Positions 34,298-43,695 of a stretch of 64,000 bases of DNA are shown here, one piece after another; position 1 is the stretch's first letter, and each line of letters starts with the position of its first letter. The notes beneath the pieces are model-generated. The model was not told the origin of the DNA and did not search any database. It saw only the letters and a list, made by a program, of their open reading frames with translations. Origin of the DNA: Desnuesiella massiliensis (lineage in GTDB: Bacteria > Bacillota > Clostridia > Clostridiales > Clostridiaceae); contig NZ_LN879455.1 in assembly GCF_001403615.1 (NCBI RefSeq), positions 682,001-746,000 on the forward strand, read 5' to 3'. The translations under genes and the position numbers were made by a program.

Positions 34298-34401
34298 TTA
34301 AAGCAAAATCCGAATATGGAGATTTATGAAGTAATCCTTCCCTTTCGGTCAGTTTTGTCAGTTAAACTTCAGTAAAGCCATTTAAACCTCATTTACATCC
34401 T

Positions 34402-34430
34402 TTGACTTAAATGAGTTATCATGGTATTAT
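34402..34430 (+). promoter_or_regulatory. Sigma-A promoter for the GNAT gene
   Basis: TTGACT (34402-34407), a 17-bp spacer and TATTAT (34425-34430). The predicted leader is about 75 nt and holds the hairpin at 34445-34488. Confidence 0.65.
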
Positions 34431-34444
34431 TTCCATGAGATTGG

Positions 34445-34498
34445 AAAGACCTATTGTTGGGCGAATTATATGTCCATAATAGGCCTTTATTATTTTTA
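34445..34498 (+). promoter_or_regulatory. Hairpin plus T-rich tract in the leader of the GNAT gene
   Basis: AAAGaCCTATT (34445-34455) pairs with AATAGGcCTTT (34478-34488), followed by the T-rich tract ATTATTTTT. It sits between the promoter and the ribosome binding site, where it could act as a transcription attenuator. Confidence 0.5.
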
Positions 34499-34513
34499 GG
34501 GAGGATTGTACTA

Positions 34514-35023
34514 ATGAAGTCTAACAACGTGCAATTACGGCAAGAAGTTTTCAAATCTGATGCTTGGAAAATTATTGACTGGCTAGAGGATAATGAAGTA
34601 ACAGAATACTTAAATGAAAGACAGAATGTTGGTAATAGCATTAAGCAAGTAATATACAGAGTTAATATGCCTATTCTTACACACTTATTTAATCAAGATG
34701 GAAGCTTTTATATGTTAACTACAGATGAGAAGGAACCCATTGGATTTTTAAGGCTTGTTCCCAAGGGAAAGGGAGCAGAAATGGTAGTAGTAATTGGAGA
34801 TAAAGAAAAGTGGGGGAAGGGATTTGGCTCTAGTGCAATTTTTCAAGGGCTAAAACAAGCGTTTTTTGAATGGAGAGTAGATGAAGTAATTGCAAAGATT
34901 AATTTTAAAAATCAGCGTTCTATTAGAGCTTTTAAAAAATTAGGTTTTCAAGAAGATAAGGAATTAGTAAAAGAAACTCAATATTCTCTTTCTATGAAAG
35001 AATTTTTAAAGCTAGCTGCTTAA
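34514..35023 (+). CDS. GNAT family N-acetyltransferase
   Basis: A 169-residue acetyltransferase. GNAT hallmarks are present: EPIGFLRLVPKG (strand beta-4 region), then VVVIGDKEKWGKGFGSSAIFQGLKQAFFE, where GKGFGSSA is the acetyl-CoA pyrophosphate loop, and KINFKNQRSIRAFKKLGFQED, the RimJ/RimL-type NxxSxxxxxKxGF motif. The substrate could be a protein N-terminus, amine or antibiotic. The ATG at 34514 follows GGGAGG; a start at 34454 would lie in the leader hairpin. Monocistronic, with terminator at 35037-35068. Confidence 0.87.
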   Translation: MKSNNVQLRQEVFKSDAWKIIDWLEDNEVTEYLNERQNVGNSIKQVIYRVNMPILTHLFNQDGSFYMLTTDEKEPIGFLRLVPKGKGAEMVVVIGDKEKWGKGFGSSAIFQGLKQAFFEWRVDEVIAKINFKNQRSIRAFKKLGFQEDKELVKETQYSLSMKEFLKLAA

Positions 35024-35036
35024 TTATATGTAGTAA

Positions 35037-35068
35037 AAAGGAGTCACCTCAGAAGGATGTGACTCTTT
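35037..35068 (+). terminator. Terminator after the GNAT gene
   Basis: AAAGGAGTCAC pairs with GTGACTCTTT, followed by a short T-rich tail. Confidence 0.75.
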
Positions 35069-35117
35069 ATTATTTATGTGATTAAAAGATTTTAGGAATA
35101 CTTGTATAGTGCGAAAA

Positions 35118-35147
35118 TGAATAAAATTCAGTTAATAGAATACAATA
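35118..35147 (+). promoter_or_regulatory. Candidate forespore (sigma-G-like) promoter of the germination operon
   Basis: TGAATA (35118-35123) followed about 16 bp later by AATACAATA is similar to the sigma-G pattern (TGAATA, then CATACTA). gerA operons are normally made in the forespore. The -10 match is partial. Confidence 0.35.
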
Positions 35148-35198
35148 AAAGAAGATTAACCAATATATTTTACATATTAATGCGAAGAGATGATATAT

Positions 35199-36707
35199 AT
35201 GAGTAACAAAACTAACAATATAAAATTAACAAGTGATATTAATGAAAATATAGATATAATAAAATCTATTTTTAATGATAATGAATCTATTATTTACAAA
35301 AATTTTCAAAGTGCTGCGGAGAATAGTATTAAATTTTGCGTAATTTTCTCAAAAAATTTATGTGATATCAAAAGCATATTAGAAAACATACTAAAGCCTA
35401 TTATGTTAGCTAAATTAGGTAACGAAATTCCTCCTGAAACTAGGATTGACTATATATTAGATAAAATAGTTTTTACTTGCGATAATAATAAATTTAGGGA
35501 TAGCGATGTATGCACCAATGATATATTAAATGGCCACGCAGTACTGCTTTTAGAAGGATGTATTGAAGCAATATCCATATCTTCTGAGCTTATAAGAGAA
35601 AGAACTATTAGTGAGCCAGAGTCAAACAAAGTTACAAGAGGTCCTAAAGAAGGCTTTACGGAGTCTATGGAAACAAATATTGCTTTAATCCAACAAAGAA
35701 TTCATAGTTCCAATCTAAAGATTAAGTATAGAACTTTAGGAGTTCAAACTAAAACAAAGATATGTATAATCTATATGGAAAACTTAGCTTCTGAAAAAAT
35801 ATTAATAGAATTAGAGCACAGAATAGGCTCCATAGATATTGATGGTATCCTAGATTCACATTATATAGAGGAGCTTATTACAGATGCTCCACTTTCAATT
35901 TTTAATACCACTGGATATACAGATAGACCTGATATAGTAAGCGCCAAGCTGTTAGAAGGTAGAATTGCCTTGATCAGTGATGGCAGCCCTGATGTACTAA
36001 CTTTACCCTTTCTGTTCCTAGAAAACTTTCAATCCAATGAAGATTATTATAAAGAGTTTTCTTCAGCTAGTTTTTATAGAATTTTAAGATATTTGGCCTT
36101 TATATTTACTACTTGTACACCGGCCATATATTTATCCATGGTAACCTATCATCAAGAATTGATTCCCTATTCTCTATTAGTAAGTATAATTGCATCAAGA
36201 GACTCGGTACCTCTTCCCACTATAGTAGAGCTTATACTTATGCTTTTTATATTTGAACTCATCATAGAAGCTAGTAGAAGACTTCCATCTAATACTAGCC
36301 AGACCGTTAGTATTGTAGGAGCCCTAGTACTTGGTGAAGCCGCAGTATCTGCTAGGTTTATTAGCGCACCAATTATTATTATAACTGCAATAACTGGAAC
36401 CGCTAGCTTTTTGCTCCCTTCTATTGGAGGTCCAATAATCTTTATTAGGGTCATTAATTTAGTTTTTGCATCTTTTTTAGGACTATATGGCTTCATATTT
36501 TCTATTTCAATTTTAACTATATACATTCTCTCCTTACGTTCCTTTGGAGTACCTTATACTTTGGGATTATCCACCTTTAACAGGTATGATATACAGGATA
36601 CGATAATAACTGTTCCTTGGTGGCATATGAAGTATAGACCAAGAATTATAGCTGCAAAAAATTTCATAAGACAAAGAAATCATAAGAGAAGTGTATTTAA
36701 GAGGTGA
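35199..36707 (+). CDS. gerKA: Germinant receptor subunit A (GerA/GerKA family)
   Basis: A 502-residue spore inner-membrane protein. The cytoplasmic N-terminal domain (about 1-240) includes IEAISISSELIRERTISEPESNKVTRGPKEGFTESMETNI-type sequence, of which the conserved part is GPKEGFTES and NIALIQQRI, diagnostic of GerA subunits. Four or five transmembrane segments follow (about 290-470), with LPTIVELILMLFIFELIIEA and AVVSARFISAPIIII-like stretches. With the GerC and GerB subunits encoded next it forms the receptor that senses germinants such as amino acids or sugars. The ATG at 35199 is preceded by AGAGATGA; another ATG at 35190 is possible. Confidence 0.92.
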   Translation: MSNKTNNIKLTSDINENIDIIKSIFNDNESIIYKNFQSAAENSIKFCVIFSKNLCDIKSILENILKPIMLAKLGNEIPPETRIDYILDKIVFTCDNNKFRDSDVCTNDILNGHAVLLLEGCIEAISISSELIRERTISEPESNKVTRGPKEGFTESMETNIALIQQRIHSSNLKIKYRTLGVQTKTKICIIYMENLASEKILIELEHRIGSIDIDGILDSHYIEELITDAPLSIFNTTGYTDRPDIVSAKLLEGRIALISDGSPDVLTLPFLFLENFQSNEDYYKEFSSASFYRILRYLAFIFTTCTPAIYLSMVTYHQELIPYSLLVSIIASRDSVPLPTIVELILMLFIFELIIEASRRLPSNTSQTVSIVGALVLGEAAVSARFISAPIIIITAITGTASFLLPSIGGPIIFIRVINLVFASFLGLYGFIFSISILTIYILSLRSFGVPYTLGLSTFNRYDIQDTIITVPWWHMKYRPRIIAAKNFIRQRNHKRSVFKR

Positions 36708-36713
36708 CACTAT

Positions 36714-37880
36714 GTGACAAAGCTTAAAAAGTATGTTTCAACTTTATTAATATGCCTATTCATGTTAAATTGTATTGGCTGCTGGAGCTATAATGAAGTA
36801 AATGAAAGAGTATTAGTTACCACCGTAGGAATTGATTATGATTCTAGTAATGAAAAATATAAGATTACTATAAAGGTAAGCAATGCTAAACCGTCTGAGA
36901 AGGGAGTTAACATAATACCAGAGGTTGTTACCGTAGAGTGCAAAAGCATATTCGAAGCTATAAGAAAATCTGCAGTATTATTTGGTAAAAAGACATATTG
37001 GAGTCATTTAAAATCAGTAATTGTAAGTGAAAAAGTAGCTTCAGAAAATATATTACATGCTCTAGACTTCTTTAATAGAGATGCTGAAGTTAGGCAGGAT
37101 TGCAATGTTTATATAGCAGAAGGTATTTCAGCGGAGGAAATGGTACGGTTAGAAGCTAAACTTCAAAACCTAAGAGACTTTAGATTAAGTGACTCTATAA
37201 AAACACAGAAATATAATGGTCTATTTCCAGAGCTGCAATTAATTGAATTCACTAGCGATGATATAAAAGAAACTATTGAACCTATGCTACCAATACTGAG
37301 AATTTATGATGACGATGAAGTAGATATTAAAATTCAAGGTTCTGCTGTTTTTCTTAAGGGAAAATACATAGGAAATCTTAATGCTAATGAAACTCTATAT
37401 TCATTATTAATAAGAAATAAAGTAGAAAATCCGGTTATAGCTCTTCCAATTTGTTTAAAAAAAGAACAGACAATTCCACCAACTATAACTTTAGAGATTA
37501 ACAAATCTAAATCTAAGATAAAAGCAGATATAGATGAAGGAAAAATTAAAATAAGTATAGATGTAAAAATCGATGCTGCTATTGGAGAAGTAAATACTAA
37601 AATGAACTTTTTAACTGAAAAAGAAATAAATACCATAATAGACTTTAGCCAGAGAGAAATAGCAGATAGAATTTTAAAGGTTGTTAAAAAGGTTCAACAA
37701 GAGTATAAAGCTGATATATTTGGTTTTGGAAAAGCAGTAGAAATAAAGGCACCAAAATTTTGGGATAATATAAAAGAGAACTGGTCAGAAGAGTTTAGTG
37801 CTCTACCTATAAAGGTAAATGTAAAAGTAAACATAGATAGTACAGGCAAGTCCCCAAGTACCTTAGAAAGAGGGAAATAA
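36714..37880 (+). CDS. gerKC: Germinant receptor subunit C (Ger(x)C lipoprotein)
   Basis: A 388-residue exported lipoprotein. The signal segment LLICLFMLNCIGC gives a lipid-attachment cysteine followed by WSYNEVNERVLVTTVGIDYD, typical of GerC proteins (usually CWD/CWS then NE). The middle (SHLKSVIVSEKVA, residues about 99-112, and ALDFFNRDAEVRQ) and the C-terminal domain match the Ger(x)C family. It starts with GTG at 36714, seven bases after the GerA stop, with GAGGTGA as ribosome binding site. It is anchored on the outer face of the spore inner membrane. Confidence 0.92.
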   Translation: MTKLKKYVSTLLICLFMLNCIGCWSYNEVNERVLVTTVGIDYDSSNEKYKITIKVSNAKPSEKGVNIIPEVVTVECKSIFEAIRKSAVLFGKKTYWSHLKSVIVSEKVASENILHALDFFNRDAEVRQDCNVYIAEGISAEEMVRLEAKLQNLRDFRLSDSIKTQKYNGLFPELQLIEFTSDDIKETIEPMLPILRIYDDDEVDIKIQGSAVFLKGKYIGNLNANETLYSLLIRNKVENPVIALPICLKKEQTIPPTITLEINKSKSKIKADIDEGKIKISIDVKIDAAIGEVNTKMNFLTEKEINTIIDFSQREIADRILKVVKKVQQEYKADIFGFGKAVEIKAPKFWDNIKENWSEEFSALPIKVNVKVNIDSTGKSPSTLERGK

Positions 37881-37881
37881 T

Positions 37882-38094
37882 GTGGAGATAGTAGCTATAG
37901 TTTTTCTTTATATGATTTTATTTACACTTGATGGATATCCTATTCTTAGAAAGTATAAAAAAGGAAAACCTTTATTGTATTGCGTTTTATTTTTTTTAGC
38001 CTTTTTCTTAAATATACTATTTTCATTAAAAGTAAATATTCCAAGTCCAGCACAGTGGATAAAAAGACTAATATTATTTATGATAGGAGAATAA
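37882..38094 (+). CDS. Small two-segment membrane protein of the germination operon (candidate D subunit)
   Basis: A 70-residue protein with a hydrophobic start (VAIVFLYMILFTLDGYPIL), a basic turn (RKYKKGKPLL) and a second hydrophobic segment (YCVLFFLAFFLNILF). The GTG start at 37882 lies one base after the GerC stop. Some Bacillus germinant-receptor operons contain a small two-helix D subunit that modulates the receptor; the position and topology here fit that class, but sequence identity cannot be shown by eye. Confidence 0.65.
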   Translation: MEIVAIVFLYMILFTLDGYPILRKYKKGKPLLYCVLFFLAFFLNILFSLKVNIPSPAQWIKRLILFMIGE

Positions 38095-38106
38095 GTGTAT
38101 TAAGCT

Positions 38107-39198
38107 ATGAAAGAAGTAATATCTAAAAAGCAAGGAATTTTTCTCATTGCCGCCTTTATACTAGATGGGGGAATAGTACTACCTATAGCTCCAGAAGGAG
38201 GAAGGAATTTATGGATTTCTATTATAATAGCTATATTGCTTTCATTTATACTATTTAGTCTTTATGCAAGCATAAATAAGCTATATCCTGAAAAAACCTT
38301 TTTTGAAATAAATCAAAAAGTGTTAGGAGTAAAATTGGGTAATTGTATAAATTTAATATATATTTTTTATTTTATACATTTAGGTTCCTTAACTTTAAGA
38401 GATTTTGGTGAGTTTATGAATGTGCTTACTATGCCCGAAACTCCTAAAAGTATAATAATGATTGTACCAGCTCTTATAGCTGCTTACATGGTGAAAAAAG
38501 GCGTGGAGGTTATAGGGCGATTTTCTTTATTTGCGTCTATATTTACTTTAATTACTATACTTATTTTAGCTGCATTATTAACGCCAAAGCTAGATATTAA
38601 CAATATATTGCCCATAATGGGGAAAGGAGTATATCCAGTTATGGTGGGAGCATGGTCTGCACTTGCCTTTCCCTTCGGAGAATGCGTTATATTTCTTTGT
38701 ATACTATCTACCATTAATAATTCTAAACATATAAAAAGTGTTTATTTCAATGGACTAATTCTAGGTGGATTCTTTATGTTGATTACTAACTTTTATGAAA
38801 TATGTGTACTAGGGGAAAATTTATATTTATCCTTGTATTTTCCTTCCTATGCAGCCTTAAGCAGAATAAGAATAGGAGATTTTATTCAGAGGCTTGAGAT
38901 AATAGGGGGATTAAATTTTAATATATTTGGACTTATTAAAATCACCATATGCTTGTATGCAGCATCTATTGGTGTTTCAAAGGTATTTAAGGTAGAGGAT
39001 TATACCAGCATAGCACTGCCTGTTATGCTTATAATGTTTAATTTTTCTAATATAATATATAAAAATGTCATGGAGATGATGTCATGGACTGCTCAATTTT
39101 ACAAATATTATGCTCTTCCCTTTGAAATCGTAATTCCTCTTTTGATTTATATAGTAGCAAATATTAGAAAAAACCATTTAATTTATAAAAGCAATTGA
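38107..39198 (+). CDS. gerKB: Germinant receptor subunit B (GerB/GerKB family)
   Basis: A 363-residue protein with ten hydrophobic segments, a member of the spore germination branch of the amino acid/polyamine/organocation transporter superfamily. KEVISKKQGIFLIAAFILDGGIVLP begins the first segment pair, and KLYPEKTFFEINQKVLG is the conserved first cytoplasmic loop. GerB subunits bind the germinant. The ribosome binding site is weak and distant (TAGGAG about 17 bp upstream), so translation may depend on the upstream gene. The terminator at 39230-39262 closes the operon. Confidence 0.92.
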   Translation: MKEVISKKQGIFLIAAFILDGGIVLPIAPEGGRNLWISIIIAILLSFILFSLYASINKLYPEKTFFEINQKVLGVKLGNCINLIYIFYFIHLGSLTLRDFGEFMNVLTMPETPKSIIMIVPALIAAYMVKKGVEVIGRFSLFASIFTLITILILAALLTPKLDINNILPIMGKGVYPVMVGAWSALAFPFGECVIFLCILSTINNSKHIKSVYFNGLILGGFFMLITNFYEICVLGENLYLSLYFPSYAALSRIRIGDFIQRLEIIGGLNFNIFGLIKITICLYAASIGVSKVFKVEDYTSIALPVMLIMFNFSNIIYKNVMEMMSWTAQFYKYYALPFEIVIPLLIYIVANIRKNHLIYKSN

Positions 39199-39229
39199 AA
39201 TTTGATTTCAATCACATATTTAATTTTAG

Positions 39230-39262
39230 AAAACCTTTATAGTTAATATATAAAGGTTTTTT
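39230..39262 (+). terminator. Terminator of the germination operon
   Basis: AAAACCTTTATA pairs with TATAAAGGTTTT, followed by TTTTATT. Confidence 0.88.
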
Positions 39263-39302
39263 ATTATATTTAGATATAGTAATAAAGCTAGGAGGGAGCA
39301 AT

Positions 39303-39530
39303 ATGATAAAGAAAATTTCATTTAAAAATAGTGTATATGAATTATGCACAAGTTTTCCTGAAATAAAAGATATTTTAAAGAGTTTAGGCTTCGAAAGCAT
39401 ATCAAATTCTGTGATGTTAAACACTGCAGGAAGAGTAATGACTATACCCAAAGCAGCTATCATGAAAAATATTAATATAGATAAAATTAAAGAAATGTTT
39501 AAAGAAAATGGATTTGAAATAGTAGAATAA
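39303..39530 (+). CDS. DUF1858 protein
   Basis: A 75-residue protein in the DUF1858 family: it has an SVYELCTSFPEIKDILKSLGFESI motif and ends with KAAIMKNINIDKIKEMFKENGFE. The ATG has an AGGAGGGAG site. DUF1858 domains are often fused or adjacent to DUF438 and to hybrid-cluster-type redox proteins. Here the partner DUF438 gene starts 12 bp later, so the two should be translated together. Confidence 0.82.
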   Translation: MIKKISFKNSVYELCTSFPEIKDILKSLGFESISNSVMLNTAGRVMTIPKAAIMKNINIDKIKEMFKENGFEIVE

Positions 39531-39542
39531 GGAGGAAGCGCT

Positions 39543-40790
39543 ATGAGTGAATTAATAAATAACAGAGAGTTAAATAATGAAAATAATGAAAAAAGACAAG
39601 GCATACTAAAGGACATTATAATGCAGCTGCATAATGGAAAATCAGCTAAGGAGGTAAAAGAGCAATTTGAAAAGCTTATAAGCGGAGTATCGGCTAATGA
39701 AATTTCTCAAATGGAAGCCTCTTTAATCAAAGATGGAATGCCTGTTGAAGAAATTCAAAGATTATGTGATGTACATGCTGAAGTATTTAAAGGGTCCATA
39801 GAAGAAATTCATAAAGAGCTAAAGGAAGAAGAAAAAATAGGACATCCTATAAGAGTGATTAAAGAAGAAAATTTTGCTATTGAGGATTTAATAAAAAATA
39901 ATATTATTCCTAAGACTAAAGCCTATATTGATCATAGAGTTGAAGCCATAAAATATAGCTTAATAGAGGACTTGAATTTATTATCAGATATAGAAAAACA
40001 CTACAGCAGGAAGGAAAATATACTCTTTCCCTACATGGAGAAGTATGGAATAGATGCTCCACCAAAGGTTATGTGGGGCGTGGATGATGAAATTCGTCAA
40101 GAGATAAAAGTTTTTAAGTCCTTACTACAGAATAAGGATATAAACTATGATGAGCTAGAGACTAAGTCGGAAGAAGTTACAACTAAGATCCTTGAAATGA
40201 TTTTTAAAGAAGAGAATATAATGCTTCCAATGCTTATAGATTTGTTGACAGAGGATGAGTGGGTAAAAATAGCCGAGGACAGCGAAGAAATAGGCTATTG
40301 TATAGTGAGCCCTGATGAAAAATGGAAGCCATCCAGAGTAGCAGTAGAGGAAAAAGCAAAAATTGAAACAAAAAATATTAAAGATGGATATGTAAAATTT
40401 GATACTGGTGTTTTAAAAATTCAGGAGTTAAGTAATATACTAAATACTCTTCCTTTTGATATTACCTTTATTGATAAAGAGGATGTAGTTAAATATTTTT
40501 CACAATCAGAAGAAAGAATATTTCCAAGAACTAAATCAGTAATAGGTCGTACTGTGCAAAATTGTCATCCACCAGCCAGTGTTCATGTAGTAAATAAAAT
40601 GCTTGAGGACTTTAAAACCGGGAAGAAAAGTAGTGAAGATTTTTGGATTAATATAAAAGGCATGTATGTATATATAAGATACTTTGCTGTAAGAGATGAA
40701 CAAGATGAATATTTAGGAACCTTAGAAGTAACTCAAAATATTAAGCCTATACAAGAAATAACAGGAGAAAAGAGATTACTATCAGATTAA
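39543..40790 (+). CDS. DUF438/hemerythrin-like protein with PAS domain
   Basis: A 415-residue cytosolic protein. An N-terminal DUF438 helical domain (about 15-90, with VKEQFEKLISGVSANEISQMEASLIKDG) is followed by a hemerythrin-like bundle (HRVEAIKYSLIEDL, HYSRKENILFPYMEKYG, EEVTTKILEMIFKEENIMLP), whose H/E residues could hold a di-iron or other metal site, and a C-terminal PAS domain (about 290-410; FIDKEDVVKYFSQSEERIFPRTKSVIGR). Family members are thought to answer redox or nitrosative stress. It overlaps no neighbour and follows DUF1858. Confidence 0.85.
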   Translation: MSELINNRELNNENNEKRQGILKDIIMQLHNGKSAKEVKEQFEKLISGVSANEISQMEASLIKDGMPVEEIQRLCDVHAEVFKGSIEEIHKELKEEEKIGHPIRVIKEENFAIEDLIKNNIIPKTKAYIDHRVEAIKYSLIEDLNLLSDIEKHYSRKENILFPYMEKYGIDAPPKVMWGVDDEIRQEIKVFKSLLQNKDINYDELETKSEEVTTKILEMIFKEENIMLPMLIDLLTEDEWVKIAEDSEEIGYCIVSPDEKWKPSRVAVEEKAKIETKNIKDGYVKFDTGVLKIQELSNILNTLPFDITFIDKEDVVKYFSQSEERIFPRTKSVIGRTVQNCHPPASVHVVNKMLEDFKTGKKSSEDFWINIKGMYVYIRYFAVRDEQDEYLGTLEVTQNIKPIQEITGEKRLLSD

Positions 40791-40862
40791 CGACTTTGTA
40801 TGTTCATTTGAAAATAGCCTTTCATAGAAATTTAAATTTACATGAAAAAGCTATATTGAATA

Positions 40863-40902
40863 AAAAAGGGTGAATCATAAATTACATGATACACCCTTTT
40901 TA
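40863..40902 (+). terminator. Terminator after the DUF438 gene
   Basis: AAAAGGGTG pairs with CACCCTTTT and, inside, ATCAT with ATGAT, followed by TT. A clear terminator. Confidence 0.88.
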
Positions 40903-40965
40903 TCATATCCAAATTTCTGTATAATATTTATTAATATCATATTAAATTGGAGTTGAGGTGAAATC

Positions 40966-43695
40966 ATGAAAAGGAGTACTAATAAAGAAGAGGTACTTAA
41001 GTATATTGAAGAGCAATGCGAAAAGCAGCTGAAGGATAATGATAAAGCCATTGGCTGTGACACCAATGAAATAGCTAATAAGCTTGATATTAAAAGAGCC
41101 AATGTGAGCAAGATCCTCAATGAACTTTATTTAGAAGGCATGCTTATTAAGATAAAGGGGAAGCCAGTACTATATAGCATAAATTTCAATAAGAAGGAGT
41201 CTAAATTTAGTGTAAACTTTGATAATATAATTGGAGCAGATAAGAGCTTGAAAAAATCTATTCAACAGGCAAAAGCCTCCATATTATATCCTCCTCGTGG
41301 GTTATATACTCTTCTTCTTGGTGAAACTGGAGTTGGAAAAACTATGTTTGCGGAGCTGATGCATAGATTTGCTATTGAAAATGGAGTTTTATCTTCTAGC
41401 GCCCCTTTCATTTCTTTTAACTGTGCAGATTATGCCAATAATCCTCAACTTTTATTGGCTCATTTATTTGGTTCTAAAAAGGGTGCTTTTACTGGTGCAG
41501 ACAAGGATAGAATTGGGGTAGTAGAAAAAGCTAATAATGGAATACTATTTTTAGATGAGGTGCACAGGCTTCCTCCAGAAGGACAAGAAATGCTGTTTTA
41601 TTTAATGGATAAGGGAGAATTTACTTCTTTAGGAGATGTAGATAATGTAAAGAAAAGCAACGTACTAATAATCTGTGCTACCACAGAAGACGTAGATACA
41701 AGTCTTCTTGCCACCTTTACCAGGAGAATACCCATAAATATAACCATACCTCCTTTAAGAGATAGAACCTTTGAAGAACGATATGAATTAGTGTGCGAAT
41801 TCTTAAAAATAGAATCTGCAAGAATTGGAAGAGAGATAATAGTTTCACCTAATAGTTTAAGGTGCTTGCTTTTATATAATTGCTCCGGCAATGTGGGTCA
41901 GCTTAAAAGTGATATTCAATTAGGATGCGCCAATGCATTTTTAAAGTGTATATCAAAAAAAGAAAGAAATATACGTCTTCATAGTACTGATTTTGCTTCC
42001 CACGTAAAGCAAGGGTTGATCCTTTATAAAAACTATAATGAGTATATAGATAAAATAGTTAATGGAAGTAAGCGCCTATCCTTTAGTGCTAGTGGTGTTG
42101 AAGAAATATTGGAAGGCGGAAAAGCTAAGCTGCCCGATAATTTTTATGAAGATATAGAGGATAGAATTCAAGAATTGCAAGAGAGAGGCGTAGATGAAGA
42201 GGATATAAATGTATTGATGTCCTTAGAAATAGAAAACTATTTTAAGGAATTGATAGGGAGTCCAGAGAGAGGAGTAAATAAGGAAGAGCTATCTAAGATA
42301 GTAGACAAATCTATAATAGATTTAGTAGAGGAATTTTTAACCTATGCAGGGGCAAAGCTTGGAAGAGTATTTCCTAATAAAACTTTTTATGGTTTATGTC
42401 TCCATATAAGCTCAAGTATTGAAAGAATAAGGACTGGGAAAAAAATTATAAACCATAATTTAAAAAAGATAATTGAAGAATATAAAGAAGAATATGTGTT
42501 GTCACTAAACTTTGCTACTAAATTAGAGAAACAATTTATTATAAAGCTTCCAGTAGATGAGGTGGGATTCATATCTATGTTTCTAACTTTAGGTAAGGAT
42601 TCAGATTTAGAAGAAATTACTCATCCTATAGTGGTGGTGGCTATGCATGGAAGACATACGGCATCTTCCATGATGGAAGTAGCACAGAAACTAGTAGGGG
42701 CATATAATATATATGCTTACGATATGAATTTGGATAAAAATGCAAAAGATGCCTATCAGGAATTAAAGGAGCTTATAGTAAAAAACCATAGAGGAGCTGG
42801 AGTGCTTCTTCTAGTTGATATGGGTTCTTTAAAAATGTTTGGAAAGCTTATTGAAGAGGAAACCTCCATAAGAATAAAGGTTATTGAGATGGCTTCTACT
42901 ATTACAGTCATCGAATGCGCTAGAAAATCTCTTATTGAAAAGGATATTGATGAAATATGGTATGCGGTTAATGAAAGCCATTCTAATTTCTTTAATTCTT
43001 CACTGCAAAGTTTATCTGAAAATTTCTTGGTTAAGAAAGATAAAGTTATAATAACTGTCTGCACTACAGGGGAAGGCAGTGCCATTGCCATAAAGCAAAT
43101 GTTAGAGAATAAAATTTCTTTACAGGATAATAATATACAGGTAGTGCCTTTAAATGTTAATGATATAAAAGAGTTCTATTCTACGGTTAATAAGCTAGCA
43201 AAAGATAAAAAGATTATAGCTATTGTAGGAACCTTTAATCCCGATATCTATGGAATACCTTTTGTTTCTGTATCGCAATTATTTTCAGGAAAAGGAATAA
43301 GAGTTATACAAAACTATATAAGAGATGATCATAGAAATAATTATGTTGAGGTCATAGAGAATTATATACAGGAACTGGATAAAACCATAGACTTAGATTT
43401 ATATAAGGAAATATGTTTATCTACTATAGATTTTATTCAAAATGATTTGGGATATTATATTCATGAAGAAATAGGTACGGGACTAGTACTACATTTAATA
43501 TGCACTATGAAAAGGTTAAGTAATGGATCAGAAAGTCCCATATGTGAAGTAAGAGATAAGATTCTTAGAGATTATGAAGAGGATGTAATAAAGCTAAAAG
43601 AATATATGAATATTCTAACTAAAAAAATTAATGTAGAAATAAATATCGATGAAGTGTGCTTTATTTTAAGAAATGTATTAGAGATTAGAAACTAA
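40966..43695 (+). CDS. LevR-type sigma-54 activator with PRD and PTS-like domains
   Basis: A 909-residue regulator. Order: winged helix (about 5-65), AAA+ domain with Walker A GETGVGKT (119-126), the sigma-54-contacting GAFTGA (173-178) and LFLDEVH (194-200); PRD1 (about 440-545); an EIIA-mannose-like domain with MHGRHTASSMMEV around 560; an EIIB-like region (VCTTGEGSA, about 700); and PRD2 (about 800-905). Such proteins turn on PTS operons when their PRD domains are controlled by PTS phosphorylation. The ATG follows GAGGTGA. A perfect sigma-54 promoter 150 bp downstream identifies the operon at 43888-51473 as target. Confidence 0.93.
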   Translation: MKRSTNKEEVLKYIEEQCEKQLKDNDKAIGCDTNEIANKLDIKRANVSKILNELYLEGMLIKIKGKPVLYSINFNKKESKFSVNFDNIIGADKSLKKSIQQAKASILYPPRGLYTLLLGETGVGKTMFAELMHRFAIENGVLSSSAPFISFNCADYANNPQLLLAHLFGSKKGAFTGADKDRIGVVEKANNGILFLDEVHRLPPEGQEMLFYLMDKGEFTSLGDVDNVKKSNVLIICATTEDVDTSLLATFTRRIPINITIPPLRDRTFEERYELVCEFLKIESARIGREIIVSPNSLRCLLLYNCSGNVGQLKSDIQLGCANAFLKCISKKERNIRLHSTDFASHVKQGLILYKNYNEYIDKIVNGSKRLSFSASGVEEILEGGKAKLPDNFYEDIEDRIQELQERGVDEEDINVLMSLEIENYFKELIGSPERGVNKEELSKIVDKSIIDLVEEFLTYAGAKLGRVFPNKTFYGLCLHISSSIERIRTGKKIINHNLKKIIEEYKEEYVLSLNFATKLEKQFIIKLPVDEVGFISMFLTLGKDSDLEEITHPIVVVAMHGRHTASSMMEVAQKLVGAYNIYAYDMNLDKNAKDAYQELKELIVKNHRGAGVLLLVDMGSLKMFGKLIEEETSIRIKVIEMASTITVIECARKSLIEKDIDEIWYAVNESHSNFFNSSLQSLSENFLVKKDKVIITVCTTGEGSAIAIKQMLENKISLQDNNIQVVPLNVNDIKEFYSTVNKLAKDKKIIAIVGTFNPDIYGIPFVSVSQLFSGKGIRVIQNYIRDDHRNNYVEVIENYIQELDKTIDLDLYKEICLSTIDFIQNDLGYYIHEEIGTGLVLHLICTMKRLSNGSESPICEVRDKILRDYEEDVIKLKEYMNILTKKINVEINIDEVCFILRNVLEIRN

